Assembly (NCBI GenBank): GCA_016795065.1
Contig: JAEUIU010000078.1
Location: 1-64,000, forward strand
Reading direction: 5' to 3'
Length of the DNA stretch: 64,000 bases
Origin: Phycisphaerae bacterium
GTDB lineage: Bacteria > Planctomycetota > Phycisphaerae > Phycisphaerales > SM1A02
Both the position numbers and the translations under genes were made by a program. A model generated the notes under the pieces. That model saw nothing but the letters and a program-made list of their open reading frames with translations. It did not search any database and was not told the origin of the DNA. Below are positions 23,853 through 32,948 of the stretch, piece after piece (the first letter of the stretch is position 1; every line of letters begins with the position of its first letter).

Positions 23853-25406
23853 TCAGGCTGATTCCTTCGCCAAGCGTCGAGCCAACTCGGCGAGCGGCTT
23901 CTTCCGCTCGATCGCCTCGGCATCGATCACATAGGTCACGTTGGTGTTGTCCATCTCCGGGAGCTGGTACATGAGATCAATCATGATCTCGTCAAGCACC
24001 GCTCGCAAGGCGCGGGCGCCGGTGCGGCGAGAGAGGGCACGATCCGAGATCAGGCGAAGCGCGTCGTCGCCGAATTCAAGTCGCGCACCTTCGAGAGAGA
24101 AAAGGTGTTGGTACTGACGCACCAGCGCGTTCTTCGGCTCGGTGAGGATCGAGATCATCGCGTCCATTCCGAGCGGCATGAGCGGACAGAGAACTGGAAG
24201 GCGGCCGACGAGCTCTGGGATGAGCCCGAACTCCAGCACGTCCTCGGGCGTGATCTGGGAGAGCGCCTTGGCGTCCTCAACGAGCCGGTTGTCGCCGGCC
24301 TGGTCCGCGGTGAAGCCGATGCGACGCTTGCCGATGCGGCGGCGAATGATGTCTTCGATGCCGACGAAGCTGCCGCCGCAGATGAACAGGATGTGCGTCG
24401 TGTCCATCTGAATGTACTGCTGCTCGGGGTGCTTGCGGCCTCCCTGCGGCGGCACATTGGCGACGGTCCCTTCGAGCATCTTCAGAAGTGACTGCTGCAC
24501 GCCTTCGCCGGAGACGTCGCGGGTGATCGAGACGTTCTGGCTGGTCTTGCCGATCTTGTCGATCTCATCGATGTAGATGATGCCCCGTTGAGCGCTCTCA
24601 AGGTCGTAGTCGGCACCTTGAAGGAGCTTGAGCAGGAGGTTCTCGACGTCCTCACCAACGTAGCCGGCCTCGGTGAGCGTGGTCGCGTCGCCGATGGCGA
24701 AGGGGACGTTGAGGATGCGGGCCAGCGTTCGAGCCAGCAGTGTCTTGCCGGTGCCGGTCGGACCGACCAAGAGCACGTTCGACTTGTCGAGTTCGACCGG
24801 GCAGTCCTCGTTCTCGGTTTGGGTGAGGCGCTTGTAGTGGTTGTGCACCGCGACCGAGAGGGCACGCTTGGCCGACTCCTGGCCGATCACGTACTGATCG
24901 AGGAATTCCTTGATCTGGCGCGGCGCGGGAATGGTCGAGAAGAGCGGACGAGCGCTCTGAACGCGACGACGCTCCTGCCGGAAGATGTTCTGGCAGAGGT
25001 CGGTGCAGTTGGAGCAGATGTAGACGTCGCCGGGACCTTCGACCATCGGGCCGACTTCACGGGAGGTCTTGCCGCAGAACGAGCATGTCGTGACCTTGCG
25101 GCCGCGGAAACCACCGTCGCCGCTGCCCGAGCCACCGCTTCCGCCACTGCCGCCGCCGCTACCACCGCCGGATCCTGTTCCGCCGCCGCTCAGATAGTCA
25201 CCCTCGCCGCGGCCTCGCCGCGGTGGGTTGCCTGGACCGCTTCCTGGTCCTCCGGTTGGTCCAGATGTTGGACCTGGGGTCGGATTTCCCGTGGGCTTCG
25301 GGCTGGCAGGCTGGGGAAGGGCGTTCGGTTGGGGGCGACCCGCGTCCGATCGCGAGGTCTGGTTCGACGGGCGAGGAGAGTTCGGCGACGAGGACGGAAT
25401 GGTCAT
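23853..25406 (-). CDS. clpX: ATP-dependent Clp protease ATP-binding subunit ClpX, long Gly/Pro-rich N-terminus
   Basis: This 517-aa AAA+ unfoldase delivers proteins to ClpP. The zinc-binding domain has Cys108, Cys111, Cys131 and Cys134 (CSFCGK and CSNC). The AAA+ core has Walker A GPTGTGKT (215-222), sensor regions and the IGF loop (RIGFTAD) that docks on ClpP. Unusually, residues 1-105 are a Pro/Ser/Gly-rich extension with Gly-Ser runs, absent from typical ClpX (about 420 aa). The ATG at 25406 is the first in frame and the extension is continuous with the domain. A later start near the zinc finger would remove it. Neighbours are tig upstream and a methionine-sulfoxide reductase downstream; no clpP is in the window. 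Confidence 0.95.
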   Translation of the reverse strand: MTIPSSSPNSPRPSNQTSRSDAGRPQPNALPQPASPKPTGNPTPGPTSGPTGGPGSGPGNPPRRGRGEGDYLSGGGTGSGGGSGGGSGGSGGSGSGDGGFRGRKVTTCSFCGKTSREVGPMVEGPGDVYICSNCTDLCQNIFRQERRRVQSARPLFSTIPAPRQIKEFLDQYVIGQESAKRALSVAVHNHYKRLTQTENEDCPVELDKSNVLLVGPTGTGKTLLARTLARILNVPFAIGDATTLTEAGYVGEDVENLLLKLLQGADYDLESAQRGIIYIDEIDKIGKTSQNVSITRDVSGEGVQQSLLKMLEGTVANVPPQGGRKHPEQQYIQMDTTHILFICGGSFVGIEDIIRRRIGKRRIGFTADQAGDNRLVEDAKALSQITPEDVLEFGLIPELVGRLPVLCPLMPLGMDAMISILTEPKNALVRQYQHLFSLEGARLEFGDDALRLISDRALSRRTGARALRAVLDEIMIDLMYQLPEMDNTNVTYVIDAEAIERKKPLAELARRLAKESA

Positions 25407-25723
25407 TGGGGCCCCAAAATGGGTGACGCGGCGCGCTCGCAGGCCGCTCTCCCGACGAAACGGGGAAGAGAGGCGGGGTGCAAGCGGAACGCACCGGTGC
25501 GAGTGTATCGGGTCGGTTCGCGGGCGGGTTCAACGTTTCCGCCACTCCGACCCCACTCGGAAGGGTATTTCGGCGGGGATTTGCGGACCGGTCCACTCAA
25601 CCGGTTCCTCTTGATGGACACCAACGTCAACGGGACGCGACTGACTCCCGCTCGGCCCGCACGATCGGACGATGGACAACCGATCGAGGAGGGCGATCTT
25701 TCGATGGCAGCCACGATTCGCGC
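25407..25723. other. 317-bp intergenic region upstream of clpX
   Basis: It contains a TACACT box on the minus strand (25502-25507), about 95 nt ahead of the clpX ATG, followed by a GC-rich leader. A weak -35-like TTGAAC lies 20 bases upstream of the box. No protein-like frame was seen. Confidence 0.5.
25502..25507 (-). promoter_or_regulatory. Putative clpX -10 box
   Basis: TACACT on the minus strand, identical to the box ahead of rpmB, tig and tRNA-Lys. No -35 at standard spacing is convincing, so the assignment rests on the repeated hexamer and position. Confidence 0.35.
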
Positions 25724-26212
25724 TTAGCGTCTTGGGGGAGACTCCCGACCGTCCGTTCGGGAGGGCGGTCCCGAACCGCCCCGTGGCCTCTTTGGCTTCA
25801 CGAGCTTGTCAGCCATCTCCTCACGGCTCGGCCGCTTGGCGAGCATCGCTGCCTTCGCTCGCTCGAATTCGGCGGCGGTCATCTCCCCACGGTTGTGCAT
25901 CTGCCGCAGGTCATAGAGCGTGAAGCCGGGGGTTGTTCCCTCTTCTGCCCCGGCGATGCGGCGGCGGAGCCACATCGCGAAGAGCCCGCCGACGACGGCA
26001 ATCACGAGAAGTGCCAAGAGATAGGGCCAGATGCGCCCAAAGAGGTCTCCAGCGCCGCCGCCCATTCCACTCATCGCCACGCCGCTATTCGCCGGAGGCG
26101 CAACCGTGACACCGATACTCACGCCTCCGAGCAGCGAGACTGAATCGGCGATCCAGCCGCGCCCACCGAGCCCGCTCGCGAGAATACTCGTGCTCAGCAG
26201 GTGGTTAGGCAC
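25724..26212 (-). CDS. Small SHOCT-domain membrane protein between tig and clpX
   Basis: The predicted 162 residues show a Gly/Ser/Val-rich N-terminus and one strong transmembrane helix at about 60-82 (IWPYLLALLVIAVVGGLFAM). A SHOCT motif follows at about 97-124 (FTLYDLRQMHNRGEMTAAEFERAKAAML), then a basic tail. SHOCT is a short helical module of unknown function, often in oligomeric membrane proteins. The start is uncertain; ATG at 26212 is used. Its position between tig and clpX, where clpP commonly sits, suggests a link to protein quality control, but this is inference. Confidence 0.75.
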   Translation of the reverse strand: MPNHLLSTSILASGLGGRGWIADSVSLLGGVSIGVTVAPPANSGVAMSGMGGGAGDLFGRIWPYLLALLVIAVVGGLFAMWLRRRIAGAEEGTTPGFTLYDLRQMHNRGEMTAAEFERAKAAMLAKRPSREEMADKLVKPKRPRGGSGPPSRTDGRESPPRR

Positions 26213-26291
26213 GCGAGGCTTTCCCCATCAAAGGCGGGGCCGTCCCGAGGAGAACAGGGCCTCATGGGACCGAACGCGTTCTTCAATGCCC

Positions 26292-27734
26292 CTACTTGGA
26301 TGACTTGCCGGGCTTGGCGTCTGACTTGCCCTTGGCGAGGACCTTGGCCTTCTCCTCTGCGCGGCTTTGGACGTCCTTGTTCCAGTCGTCGGCAGAGACG
26401 TCGGAAACGTTGGCCTTCTCGAGAATGCGATCAGCGGTCTTCTGCTCGCGGATCTGAAGAGCGACATCGTTGATGGCGCCGGTGCGGCTGAGCTGCTGAC
26501 GGACCTGGTCGGGCCGCATGTTCTGGCTTTGTGCGATCTGATGGATGCGTCCAGCGACTTCCTGCTCGGTGACCTGCACGCCGTACTGTTCGGCGAGGCG
26601 GGCGAGGATGAAGAAGAGTCGCAGACGTGAACGGGCCTGTTCCTCGCTCTGGCCGCGAAGTTCAGCAAGGCGCTGCTCGACGGTGTTCTCGTCCAAACCG
26701 CGCTGGAGGAGGTCAAGCCGCTGACGGGCGATCGACCTGGAAACCTGGCGCTCAGAGAGCTTCGGCGGAAGGTCGAAGTGCACCTGATCGAGGAGCCACT
26801 CGAAAATCTGTTCGCGCTGGGCTGCCAATTGCTCGCCATCGCGGCGCTGTTCGAGAGCGAACTTGATTTGCTCGCGGAAGATCTCTTCTGTGCCGAGGCC
26901 AAACTTCTCGACGAGGGCCGACACCTCTGCCGGCGTGATCCGCTCGGCGGCGCGGATGGTGTACTTGATGGTCAGCTTCTTGCCGCGGACCTCCTCGCGC
27001 TCGTGATATTCCGGTCCGACGGTCGAGACTTCCACCGTATCGCCTGCGACCTTGCCCAGAAGGGCCTTGTCGAGATCGTCGATCAGGAGGCCAAGGAGCT
27101 GGCCCTTGCCCTCGTCCTCGATGGCCGGAACGACCACGAGGGCCTGTTCGGTCTCGAAGAAGATGTCGTCGGCGCCCTCGATGCGCACTTCGGCGCGGCC
27201 GATCATGCGGTCAAGGTGCTGAAGAGGCTCTTCAATGCGATTCGGGGTGCCCCAGCGATAGCGCTGACGGAGGATTTCCTGATCGATGTGCTCGGCGCCG
27301 ACCTCAGCAACCGGCTTCTTGATCGAAAGTCCCTCGACGGATGGCACGTCAAAGTTCGGGACGACCTCAATGTCGACGGAGAAGGTGAATGGCTTGCCTC
27401 GCTCGAGAGCGAGCTCCATCGACTCCTTGGTGAGCTCGGGGTCGGTCACCGGGCGGATCGACTTTTCCTCAATCGCCTTCGAATAGGCATCGCCGACAAG
27501 AGCGCTGCGAGTCTCCTGGAGGACCGCGCCGCCGAATCGCTTCTCGAGGAGCGACCGTGGCGCCTTCCCCTTACGGAATCCGGGCACAGCGGTCTCAAGC
27601 TGGAGCGCGCCGAAGCTGGTTTCGATCCTCGCGTTCACCGCGTCAGCCGGAATCGTGATGGTGATCCGACGGGTCGTGGGGCTCGTCTCTTCGACGACGA
27701 CGGTATTGGGCGTGACTTCGGTCGCGGTAGCCAT
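26292..27734 (-). CDS. tig: Trigger factor (ribosome-associated chaperone, PPIase)
   Basis: This 480-aa protein binds the ribosome exit and assists nascent chains. The ribosome-binding domain contains the hallmark GFRKGKAPRSLLEKRFG (residues about 55-71). The middle part holds an FKBP-like PPIase region that looks diverged. The C-terminal domain (from about 285) is helical with charged heptads, ending in a Lys-rich tail. The ATG at 27734 fits the family; 65 codons upstream in frame lack homology. An extended -10 (TGTTACACT) lies about 35 nt upstream. It is followed by the SHOCT gene and clpX on the same strand. Confidence 0.92.
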   Translation of the reverse strand: MATATEVTPNTVVVEETSPTTRRITITIPADAVNARIETSFGALQLETAVPGFRKGKAPRSLLEKRFGGAVLQETRSALVGDAYSKAIEEKSIRPVTDPELTKESMELALERGKPFTFSVDIEVVPNFDVPSVEGLSIKKPVAEVGAEHIDQEILRQRYRWGTPNRIEEPLQHLDRMIGRAEVRIEGADDIFFETEQALVVVPAIEDEGKGQLLGLLIDDLDKALLGKVAGDTVEVSTVGPEYHEREEVRGKKLTIKYTIRAAERITPAEVSALVEKFGLGTEEIFREQIKFALEQRRDGEQLAAQREQIFEWLLDQVHFDLPPKLSERQVSRSIARQRLDLLQRGLDENTVEQRLAELRGQSEEQARSRLRLFFILARLAEQYGVQVTEQEVAGRIHQIAQSQNMRPDQVRQQLSRTGAINDVALQIREQKTADRILEKANVSDVSADDWNKDVQSRAEEKAKVLAKGKSDAKPGKSSK

Positions 27735-27768
27735 GGGAAGTTCAATGAAATGAGGCGAAAGGTCGGGG

Positions 27769-27777
27769 AGTGTAACA
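27769..27777 (-). promoter_or_regulatory. Putative tig extended -10 promoter
   Basis: Minus-strand TGTTACACT (27769-27777) is an extended -10 element. Transcription would start near 27762 and give a 28-nt leader. No good -35 is present, as expected with an extended -10. Confidence 0.45.
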
Positions 27778-27852
27778 GGTGACGGCAGGTCGGGGGTGCC
27801 CGAGAGCTCCCCTCGGAGTCCCGGAGATCGCGAAGGGGGGGAGGGGGAGACG

Positions 27853-27880
27853 AAAAAGGGTCCCGGCGGTCCGGGACCCC
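27853..27880 (-). terminator. Rho-independent terminator after glnA
   Basis: On the minus strand a 9-bp stem (27871-27879 with 27858-27866, loop of four) is followed directly by five T (27853-27857). It lies about 80 nt after the glutamine synthetase stop and before the tig promoter. Confidence 0.85.
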
Positions 27881-27957
27881 AAGCGATCATTATCGGGGTT
27901 CGAGCGGGGCTGCTAGAGGCTCGGCACACACCGCCTGGAGCCCGTCAGGAAACTCCG

Positions 27958-30135
27958 TCACCTCAGAAGGAGCATCTCCGCGTAGGTCGGGAGCGGCCAA
28001 ACGTCGTCGGGCATGTTCCGCTCGAGTTCGTCGCAAACCGTCCGGCACTTCTGCATGGCGGGGAAGAGTTCGTCCCGGATCTGCCGCATGTGCTTCTCGA
28101 CGTCGTCGATGTGCTTGCCCTCGGTCTTGTCGACCTCAGCGATCGCCACCCGAAGCTGGCTGATGCGCTGGACGTGCTCACGAAGCGCTGCTTCGGAGTC
28201 GGGGCATTCGACTCCTGCGGCCTGGGCGCCGGCCACCGCGTCGGCCAGTTCCGACTGATAGCGAAGCGCCGCCGGGAGAATCTGGGTGCGAACCATGGTC
28301 GAGAGGGTGCGGCCCTCGATCCGCATGATCTTGACGTACTGCTCGACGAGGATCTCGAAACGGGCCTTCAGTTCGCGGGCGGTGAAGACGCCGTACTTCG
28401 CGAAGAGATCGGTGGCCCGCTTTGTCTTGAGGGCCGGCAGCGAGTCGGCGGTCGAGGGCATGTTGGGCAGGCCGCGCTTGGCAGCCTCGTCGTGCCACTC
28501 CTTGGAGTAGCCGTTGCCGTCGAAGCAGACGCGGCGATGTTTCTTCACCGTTTCCTGGAGGATCGACTTCACGGCGCTCTCGAGCTTCGCCTGGGTGGCG
28601 TTCTTGCCGACCTTCTTTTCAAGCATCGTCGCCAACGTGTCGAGGCTCTCGGCGATGATCGTGTTCAGCACGGTGTTCGGCCACGCGACCGCTTGTGAGC
28701 TGCCGACCGCGCGGAACTCGAACTTGTTGCCGGTGAAGGCGAAGGGCGAGGTACGGTTGCGGTCGCTGGTGTGCCGCGGGATCTGGGGAAGGGTGGTTGC
28801 CCCGAGATCAAGGGCCGAACCGTTCTTGGTGCGCTTCGTCTCGCCGGACTCGAGCTGGTTAAGGATGTCGGTGAGCATGTCGCCGAGATAGATCGACATG
28901 ATCGCGGGCGGGGCCTCGTTGGCGCCGAGCCGGTGGTCGTTGTGGGCGCTGGCGATCGAGGCCCGCAGTAGGTCGGCCCAGACGTCGACCGCGCGGATGA
29001 CCGCGCAGAGGAAGACCAGGAACTGCATGTTGCTGTGGGTGTTCTCGCGCGGGTCGAGCAGGTTGTGGCCCGAGTCGGTCGAGAGCGACCAGTTGTTGTG
29101 CTTGCCGCTGCCGTTTACGCCGGCGAAGGGCTTTTCATGCAGGATGCATTCGAAGCCGTGCTTCGGAGCGACGGTCTTCAGGACGTGCATCGAAACCATC
29201 TGGTGATCGGTGGCGACGTTGGCGGCCTCGAAAGTCGGAGCGAGCTCGTACTGACCTGGAGCGACCTCGTTGTGGCGGGTCTTGACCGGCACGCCGAGCT
29301 CGAAAAGCCGGGCCTCGACGTCGCTCATGAAGGCGAGGACGCGCTCGGCGATCGAGCCGAAGTAGTGGTCCTCGAGCTGCTGACCCTTCGGTGCCGAGGC
29401 TCCGACGAGGGTGCGCCCCGTGATGGCAATGTCAAGCCGCTGCTGATAGAGCTCCCGGTCGATTAGGAAGTACTCCTGCTCGACACCGAGGGTGGTGATG
29501 ACCTGCGAGACGCCGGCGTCGGTTCCGAAGACCTTGAGGATCCGCATCGCCTGCTTCGAGACGGCCTGAATCGAACGCAGAAGGGGAGTCTTCTTGTCTA
29601 ACGCTTCGCCCGTCCAGCTCACAAAGGCGGTTGGAATGCAAAGCGTGCAATGATCTCCGGTGCGCAGGATGAACGCCGGTGAAGTGCAGTCCCACGCGGT
29701 GTAGCCGCGCGCCTCGTAGGTGTCGCGGATGCCGCCGGAAGGGAAGCTCGACGCGTCGGGTTCGCCCTGAATGAGCTGGTTGCCGCTGAACTTCTCGATC
29801 GCGCTGCCGTCGCCGGCCACGGAGAGGAATGCGTCATGCTTCTCGGCGGTGGTGCCCGTGAGCGGCTGGAACCAGTGGCAGTAGTGGGTCGCGCCGTGCT
29901 CGATCGCCCAGTCCTTCATTGCCCCGGCGATCGTGTTGGCGATGGCCGGATCCAGCGGCGTGCCCTGCTTGATCGTCCGCTGGAGATTCATATAAACGTC
30001 TGGCGGAAGACGCTTCAGCATCACGTCGCCGGAGAAGGTGAGCGAGCCGAAACTGTCGGAAGCGCGGTACGGCGATTTGGCGATGTCCATGGTGGCGTCG
30101 GAAGAGTGGTTCGTGGCGTTGAGGCGTCGCGACAT
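27958..30135 (-). CDS. glnN: Glutamine synthetase type III (GlnN-like)
   Basis: This 725-aa cytoplasmic enzyme makes glutamine from glutamate, ammonia and ATP. Its length marks the large type III (GSIII) class rather than the 470-aa type I. Features include FGSLTFSGDVMLKRLP near the N-terminus, metal-binding VEQEYFLID, and the region RHNEVAPGQYELAPTFE that corresponds to the glutamate-binding part. HEKPFAGVNGSGKHNNWSLS is characteristic of the class, as are EFRAVGSSQAVAWPN and the C-terminal extension. The ATG at 30135 matches GSIII starts. It is monocistronic, with a terminator at 27853-27880. No nitrogen regulator lies nearby. Confidence 0.95.
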   Translation of the reverse strand: MSRRLNATNHSSDATMDIAKSPYRASDSFGSLTFSGDVMLKRLPPDVYMNLQRTIKQGTPLDPAIANTIAGAMKDWAIEHGATHYCHWFQPLTGTTAEKHDAFLSVAGDGSAIEKFSGNQLIQGEPDASSFPSGGIRDTYEARGYTAWDCTSPAFILRTGDHCTLCIPTAFVSWTGEALDKKTPLLRSIQAVSKQAMRILKVFGTDAGVSQVITTLGVEQEYFLIDRELYQQRLDIAITGRTLVGASAPKGQQLEDHYFGSIAERVLAFMSDVEARLFELGVPVKTRHNEVAPGQYELAPTFEAANVATDHQMVSMHVLKTVAPKHGFECILHEKPFAGVNGSGKHNNWSLSTDSGHNLLDPRENTHSNMQFLVFLCAVIRAVDVWADLLRASIASAHNDHRLGANEAPPAIMSIYLGDMLTDILNQLESGETKRTKNGSALDLGATTLPQIPRHTSDRNRTSPFAFTGNKFEFRAVGSSQAVAWPNTVLNTIIAESLDTLATMLEKKVGKNATQAKLESAVKSILQETVKKHRRVCFDGNGYSKEWHDEAAKRGLPNMPSTADSLPALKTKRATDLFAKYGVFTARELKARFEILVEQYVKIMRIEGRTLSTMVRTQILPAALRYQSELADAVAGAQAAGVECPDSEAALREHVQRISQLRVAIAEVDKTEGKHIDDVEKHMRQIRDELFPAMQKCRTVCDELERNMPDDVWPLPTYAEMLLLR

Positions 30136-30370
30136 GATGGGGAGTTCCGTTGGGAGCGGGATCGAACGGGCGTCTCTGACCAAGTCGAGAATTATCGGCC
30201 GACTGCCCGTCCGACGCAAGGCGACACATCGAGCGGTTTCGCTGCGTCCCACAGGGAAATCCGCCAAACGGGCCATCCATCGGCGATACGCCCGTCAACC
30301 GCCGCGACCGGAAGGGTTGTGCGCGACCGGAGGGCCTCCCCGAAGAGACCGGTCCGGAGGGCCAGCCGGG

Positions 30371-32059
30371 CTAGCCGATGATTGAGCGGCGACGGGTGAC
30401 GTAATCCCAGACGACGAAGCGGTCAAGGTCGGAGCCGCCGGTGAAGAGGACCCGGCCACCGGTGGTTTCGGCCATTCGGTGGGCGAAGCGCACGTCCTCG
30501 TCGCTCTGGTTCCAGCTCGGCAGGAGGATGATGTTGAGGACGATTCCCTCGCGACGACAGCGTTGTGCCTCGCGCAGCGTCGCCTCCTCAGTGCGGGGAT
30601 CGGGCGGGTAGAGCATGAGGAGTTGCTCTTCCTCGAAATGGGCGGTCGGAAGGCCGTCGGTGAGGAGGACCACCTGGCGGTTCGGGGTGTCGCGGCTGGC
30701 TAACAGTTGGCGCGCGAGTTCGAGCGATCGCTGGATGTTCGTGAAGTGGAGGGGAAGATCCGACTCGGTGATGGTCGGATCGGACATGTCCGCCCGCAGC
30801 CGAACGATGGGTTCGAAGATCGACACTGGCTTGGGCATGAGCTCGGCCACTTCGCCGGCGCCGCGGCGCCGGGCGAGGGTGTACATCTCGACAAACTCGA
30901 GGTGATCCCCCGGATACTCGCGTCGGATGAGGCCGTCGAGAGCGAGGGCCATCTTCTTCACCGCGACGTATTGTCCGCCGTAGCGCATCGAGCCGGACAT
31001 GTCGAGAATGAGGGCCGTAGCGCACTTCGGCGTGTTGCGTGTCCGATGGACCTCCATGTCCTCGGCCTTCCACCGCCGCGAGCCCCCCTCGCGGGCCTGC
31101 CGCAACAGGGCGTTGGTCATCGTCTGCGGCAGGTCCAGATTGGCCGGCGAGTCGCCAAACTCGTAGGCACGCGTGCTGGGTAGCTCGACCGCGCCATCGC
31201 CCAGGACGCGGCCCTGGTGGCGGCCGCTCCGCGAGGCCTGAAGGTCGCCGAAGATCTTCTCAAGCAGCCGCGATTGGTAGACGCGCATCGCCTTCGGAGT
31301 CAGGCGCAGCCCCTCCGGCGTGGACTCGAGGCCCTGTTCCTCGGCGAGCCGCCGTAACAGTTCGTTCACCTGTCGCTGGATGCCGCGCAGGCCTTCCATT
31401 TCCGTCTCGCCGGCGAAGCGCGAAAGCGCCTCCATGTCGATGATCGCCGGCCTCGCGTTCCTTCTCGCTTCCTCAAGCTGCTTCAGCAGCCGCTCGATCG
31501 TCTCGAGTTCCTCCTTCACTTCGATCGCCCGCTCCACGCTGAGCGGCTCCCGTCCGACGAACGACCACGTCGCATGAAGCTGCTCGATCTCGTAGCGAAT
31601 GGCGATGTCCCGGAGGAGTGGCAAAAGCGACTGGGCAAACGGGGATTGCTCGTCCAGCCGGTTCCACAACCGTTCAAGGGCGGGGATGTTTTCATCCGCC
31701 CGGGCCGCCTCGAAATCGCGAGCGAATCGCTTGCCCAGCGAATCCGGAGGTGCGATATCGGCGTGGGTCCTCACCCGCCGCTCGGCGTCGTCGCGGACGG
31801 CCGACGTTTCATAGGTCTCCAACAGCTTTCGCCGACGTTCCTCCAGCAAGGCCTTGAGCGCGTCGATGCTCGGGCCGAGTCCGCGGATCTGGCTCGGATC
31901 AAGTCGTATCGCCTTGGCCAGTTCCTCCGGCGACAACGCCCGTGGACGCCCGAAGGTCAGCAAGTGGTCCATCGCCCCCGAAACGAGATCCGGCGGGCGC
32001 TCGTTGGGCGACCCGAAGCGGATCGGGTCGTATCCGAGATAGGTGTGGACGAGGGCCAT
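30371..32059 (-). CDS. VWA-domain protein, partner of the upstream AAA+ ATPase
   Basis: This 562-aa protein is presumably cytoplasmic, with no signal peptide. The N-terminal two thirds is helical and charged. The C-terminal third is a von Willebrand A domain with a complete MIDAS start DMSGSM (353-358) and later TDGLPTAHF. VWA proteins of this type pair with MoxR/RavA-like AAA+ ATPases to insert metals or remodel complexes. The ATPase is two genes upstream on the same strand (32949-34379), with a dockerin-tail protein between. The ATG at 32059 gives a natural start. Target and cofactor are unknown. Confidence 0.85.
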   Translation of the reverse strand: MALVHTYLGYDPIRFGSPNERPPDLVSGAMDHLLTFGRPRALSPEELAKAIRLDPSQIRGLGPSIDALKALLEERRRKLLETYETSAVRDDAERRVRTHADIAPPDSLGKRFARDFEAARADENIPALERLWNRLDEQSPFAQSLLPLLRDIAIRYEIEQLHATWSFVGREPLSVERAIEVKEELETIERLLKQLEEARRNARPAIIDMEALSRFAGETEMEGLRGIQRQVNELLRRLAEEQGLESTPEGLRLTPKAMRVYQSRLLEKIFGDLQASRSGRHQGRVLGDGAVELPSTRAYEFGDSPANLDLPQTMTNALLRQAREGGSRRWKAEDMEVHRTRNTPKCATALILDMSGSMRYGGQYVAVKKMALALDGLIRREYPGDHLEFVEMYTLARRRGAGEVAELMPKPVSIFEPIVRLRADMSDPTITESDLPLHFTNIQRSLELARQLLASRDTPNRQVVLLTDGLPTAHFEEEQLLMLYPPDPRTEEATLREAQRCRREGIVLNIILLPSWNQSDEDVRFAHRMAETTGGRVLFTGGSDLDRFVVWDYVTRRRSIIG

Positions 32060-32096
32060 GCGGCAGGAGCGTAGGGGAGCCGCGGCGGACGAGGAC

Positions 32097-32888
32097 TCAT
32101 CCCGTCCAGGCGCCGAGCAGGATGCTCAGATCCGCCGCGTCGACCTGGCCGTCGCAATTCAGATCCGCAGCGCAACCGTCGCACGCGCCCCACGCTCCCA
32201 GCAGGGTGCCAAGATCGGCCGCATCAACGTGCCCATCGCCGGTCAGCTCAATTGCCTTGTCCGCGTAGATCTCGGTGTTGCCCCACCACGCCCAGTCTTG
32301 GGTTGCGTCGGGCCCCGCATTCGTGACAAAGAGGAGATCGTCGTCGGGACTGAACAGAATCGAGAGGTTGAACGATTCGAACGGTCCGCCGCTCCACACG
32401 GGGTGCTCAAAGTCGTTCTGGTAGATCGTGAAGGTGATGGACTGGCTCGCGTCGGTGCTAGTTGATCCAATGACCCGAGCGATGCCGGCGTTGCCTTCGA
32501 GCCGCACCCGAATGACGGCCTCGAGATTCACATTGGGGTGTGCCCATACGCGCTTGCCGGTTTGCATCGCGTAGATCTGCGGCACGTTGAAGGGAATCCG
32601 CGGAGCGCCCCAGCACTGGTACTGATTGGCGTAGTTGAGCCAAACCAGCGGGGTGACCTGGCCGTTGGTGGTGTTTCGGTATTCGCAGGTGATGCCGTTC
32701 TGGCCCTGGCCGAGTGCCGGCAGCGGCACTCCAAGGCCGTCGACGTCCCAGGGGTTCAGGGGCAGGGATCGCGGCAGGGCATTCCAAAGCGAAACCGACG
32801 GACAGCCGACGTCGACCGCCGAGGCGAGTGGTGAGACGATCCCGGCGGAGACCAGGGCCACAAGTGAAAGCAAGGCATGGGTGCGCAT
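32097..32888 (-). CDS. Secreted protein with dockerin-like tail, inside the AAA+/VWA operon
   Basis: This 263-aa protein has a signal peptide (MRTHALLSLVALVSAGIVSPLASAVD). A beta-rich domain of unknown family spans about 27-205, with many aromatics and paired Cys. The two dockerin-like units are GDGHVDAADLGTLLGAWGAC and DLNCDGQVDAADLSILLGAWTG. The ATG at 32888 places the signal first. It lies between an ATPase gene and a VWA gene on the same strand, 37 and 60 bp from its neighbours, so it is probably cotranscribed. It may be the substrate, or an insertion by chance; neither can be told from sequence. Confidence 0.75.
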   Translation of the reverse strand: MRTHALLSLVALVSAGIVSPLASAVDVGCPSVSLWNALPRSLPLNPWDVDGLGVPLPALGQGQNGITCEYRNTTNGQVTPLVWLNYANQYQCWGAPRIPFNVPQIYAMQTGKRVWAHPNVNLEAVIRVRLEGNAGIARVIGSTSTDASQSITFTIYQNDFEHPVWSGGPFESFNLSILFSPDDDLLFVTNAGPDATQDWAWWGNTEIYADKAIELTGDGHVDAADLGTLLGAWGACDGCAADLNCDGQVDAADLSILLGAWTG

Positions 32889-32948
32889 GGTGCGGATGCT
32901 AATGAAACGCTTCGCGCCACCCAAGCCGTGTCGGCGGACTTTGAGGAC

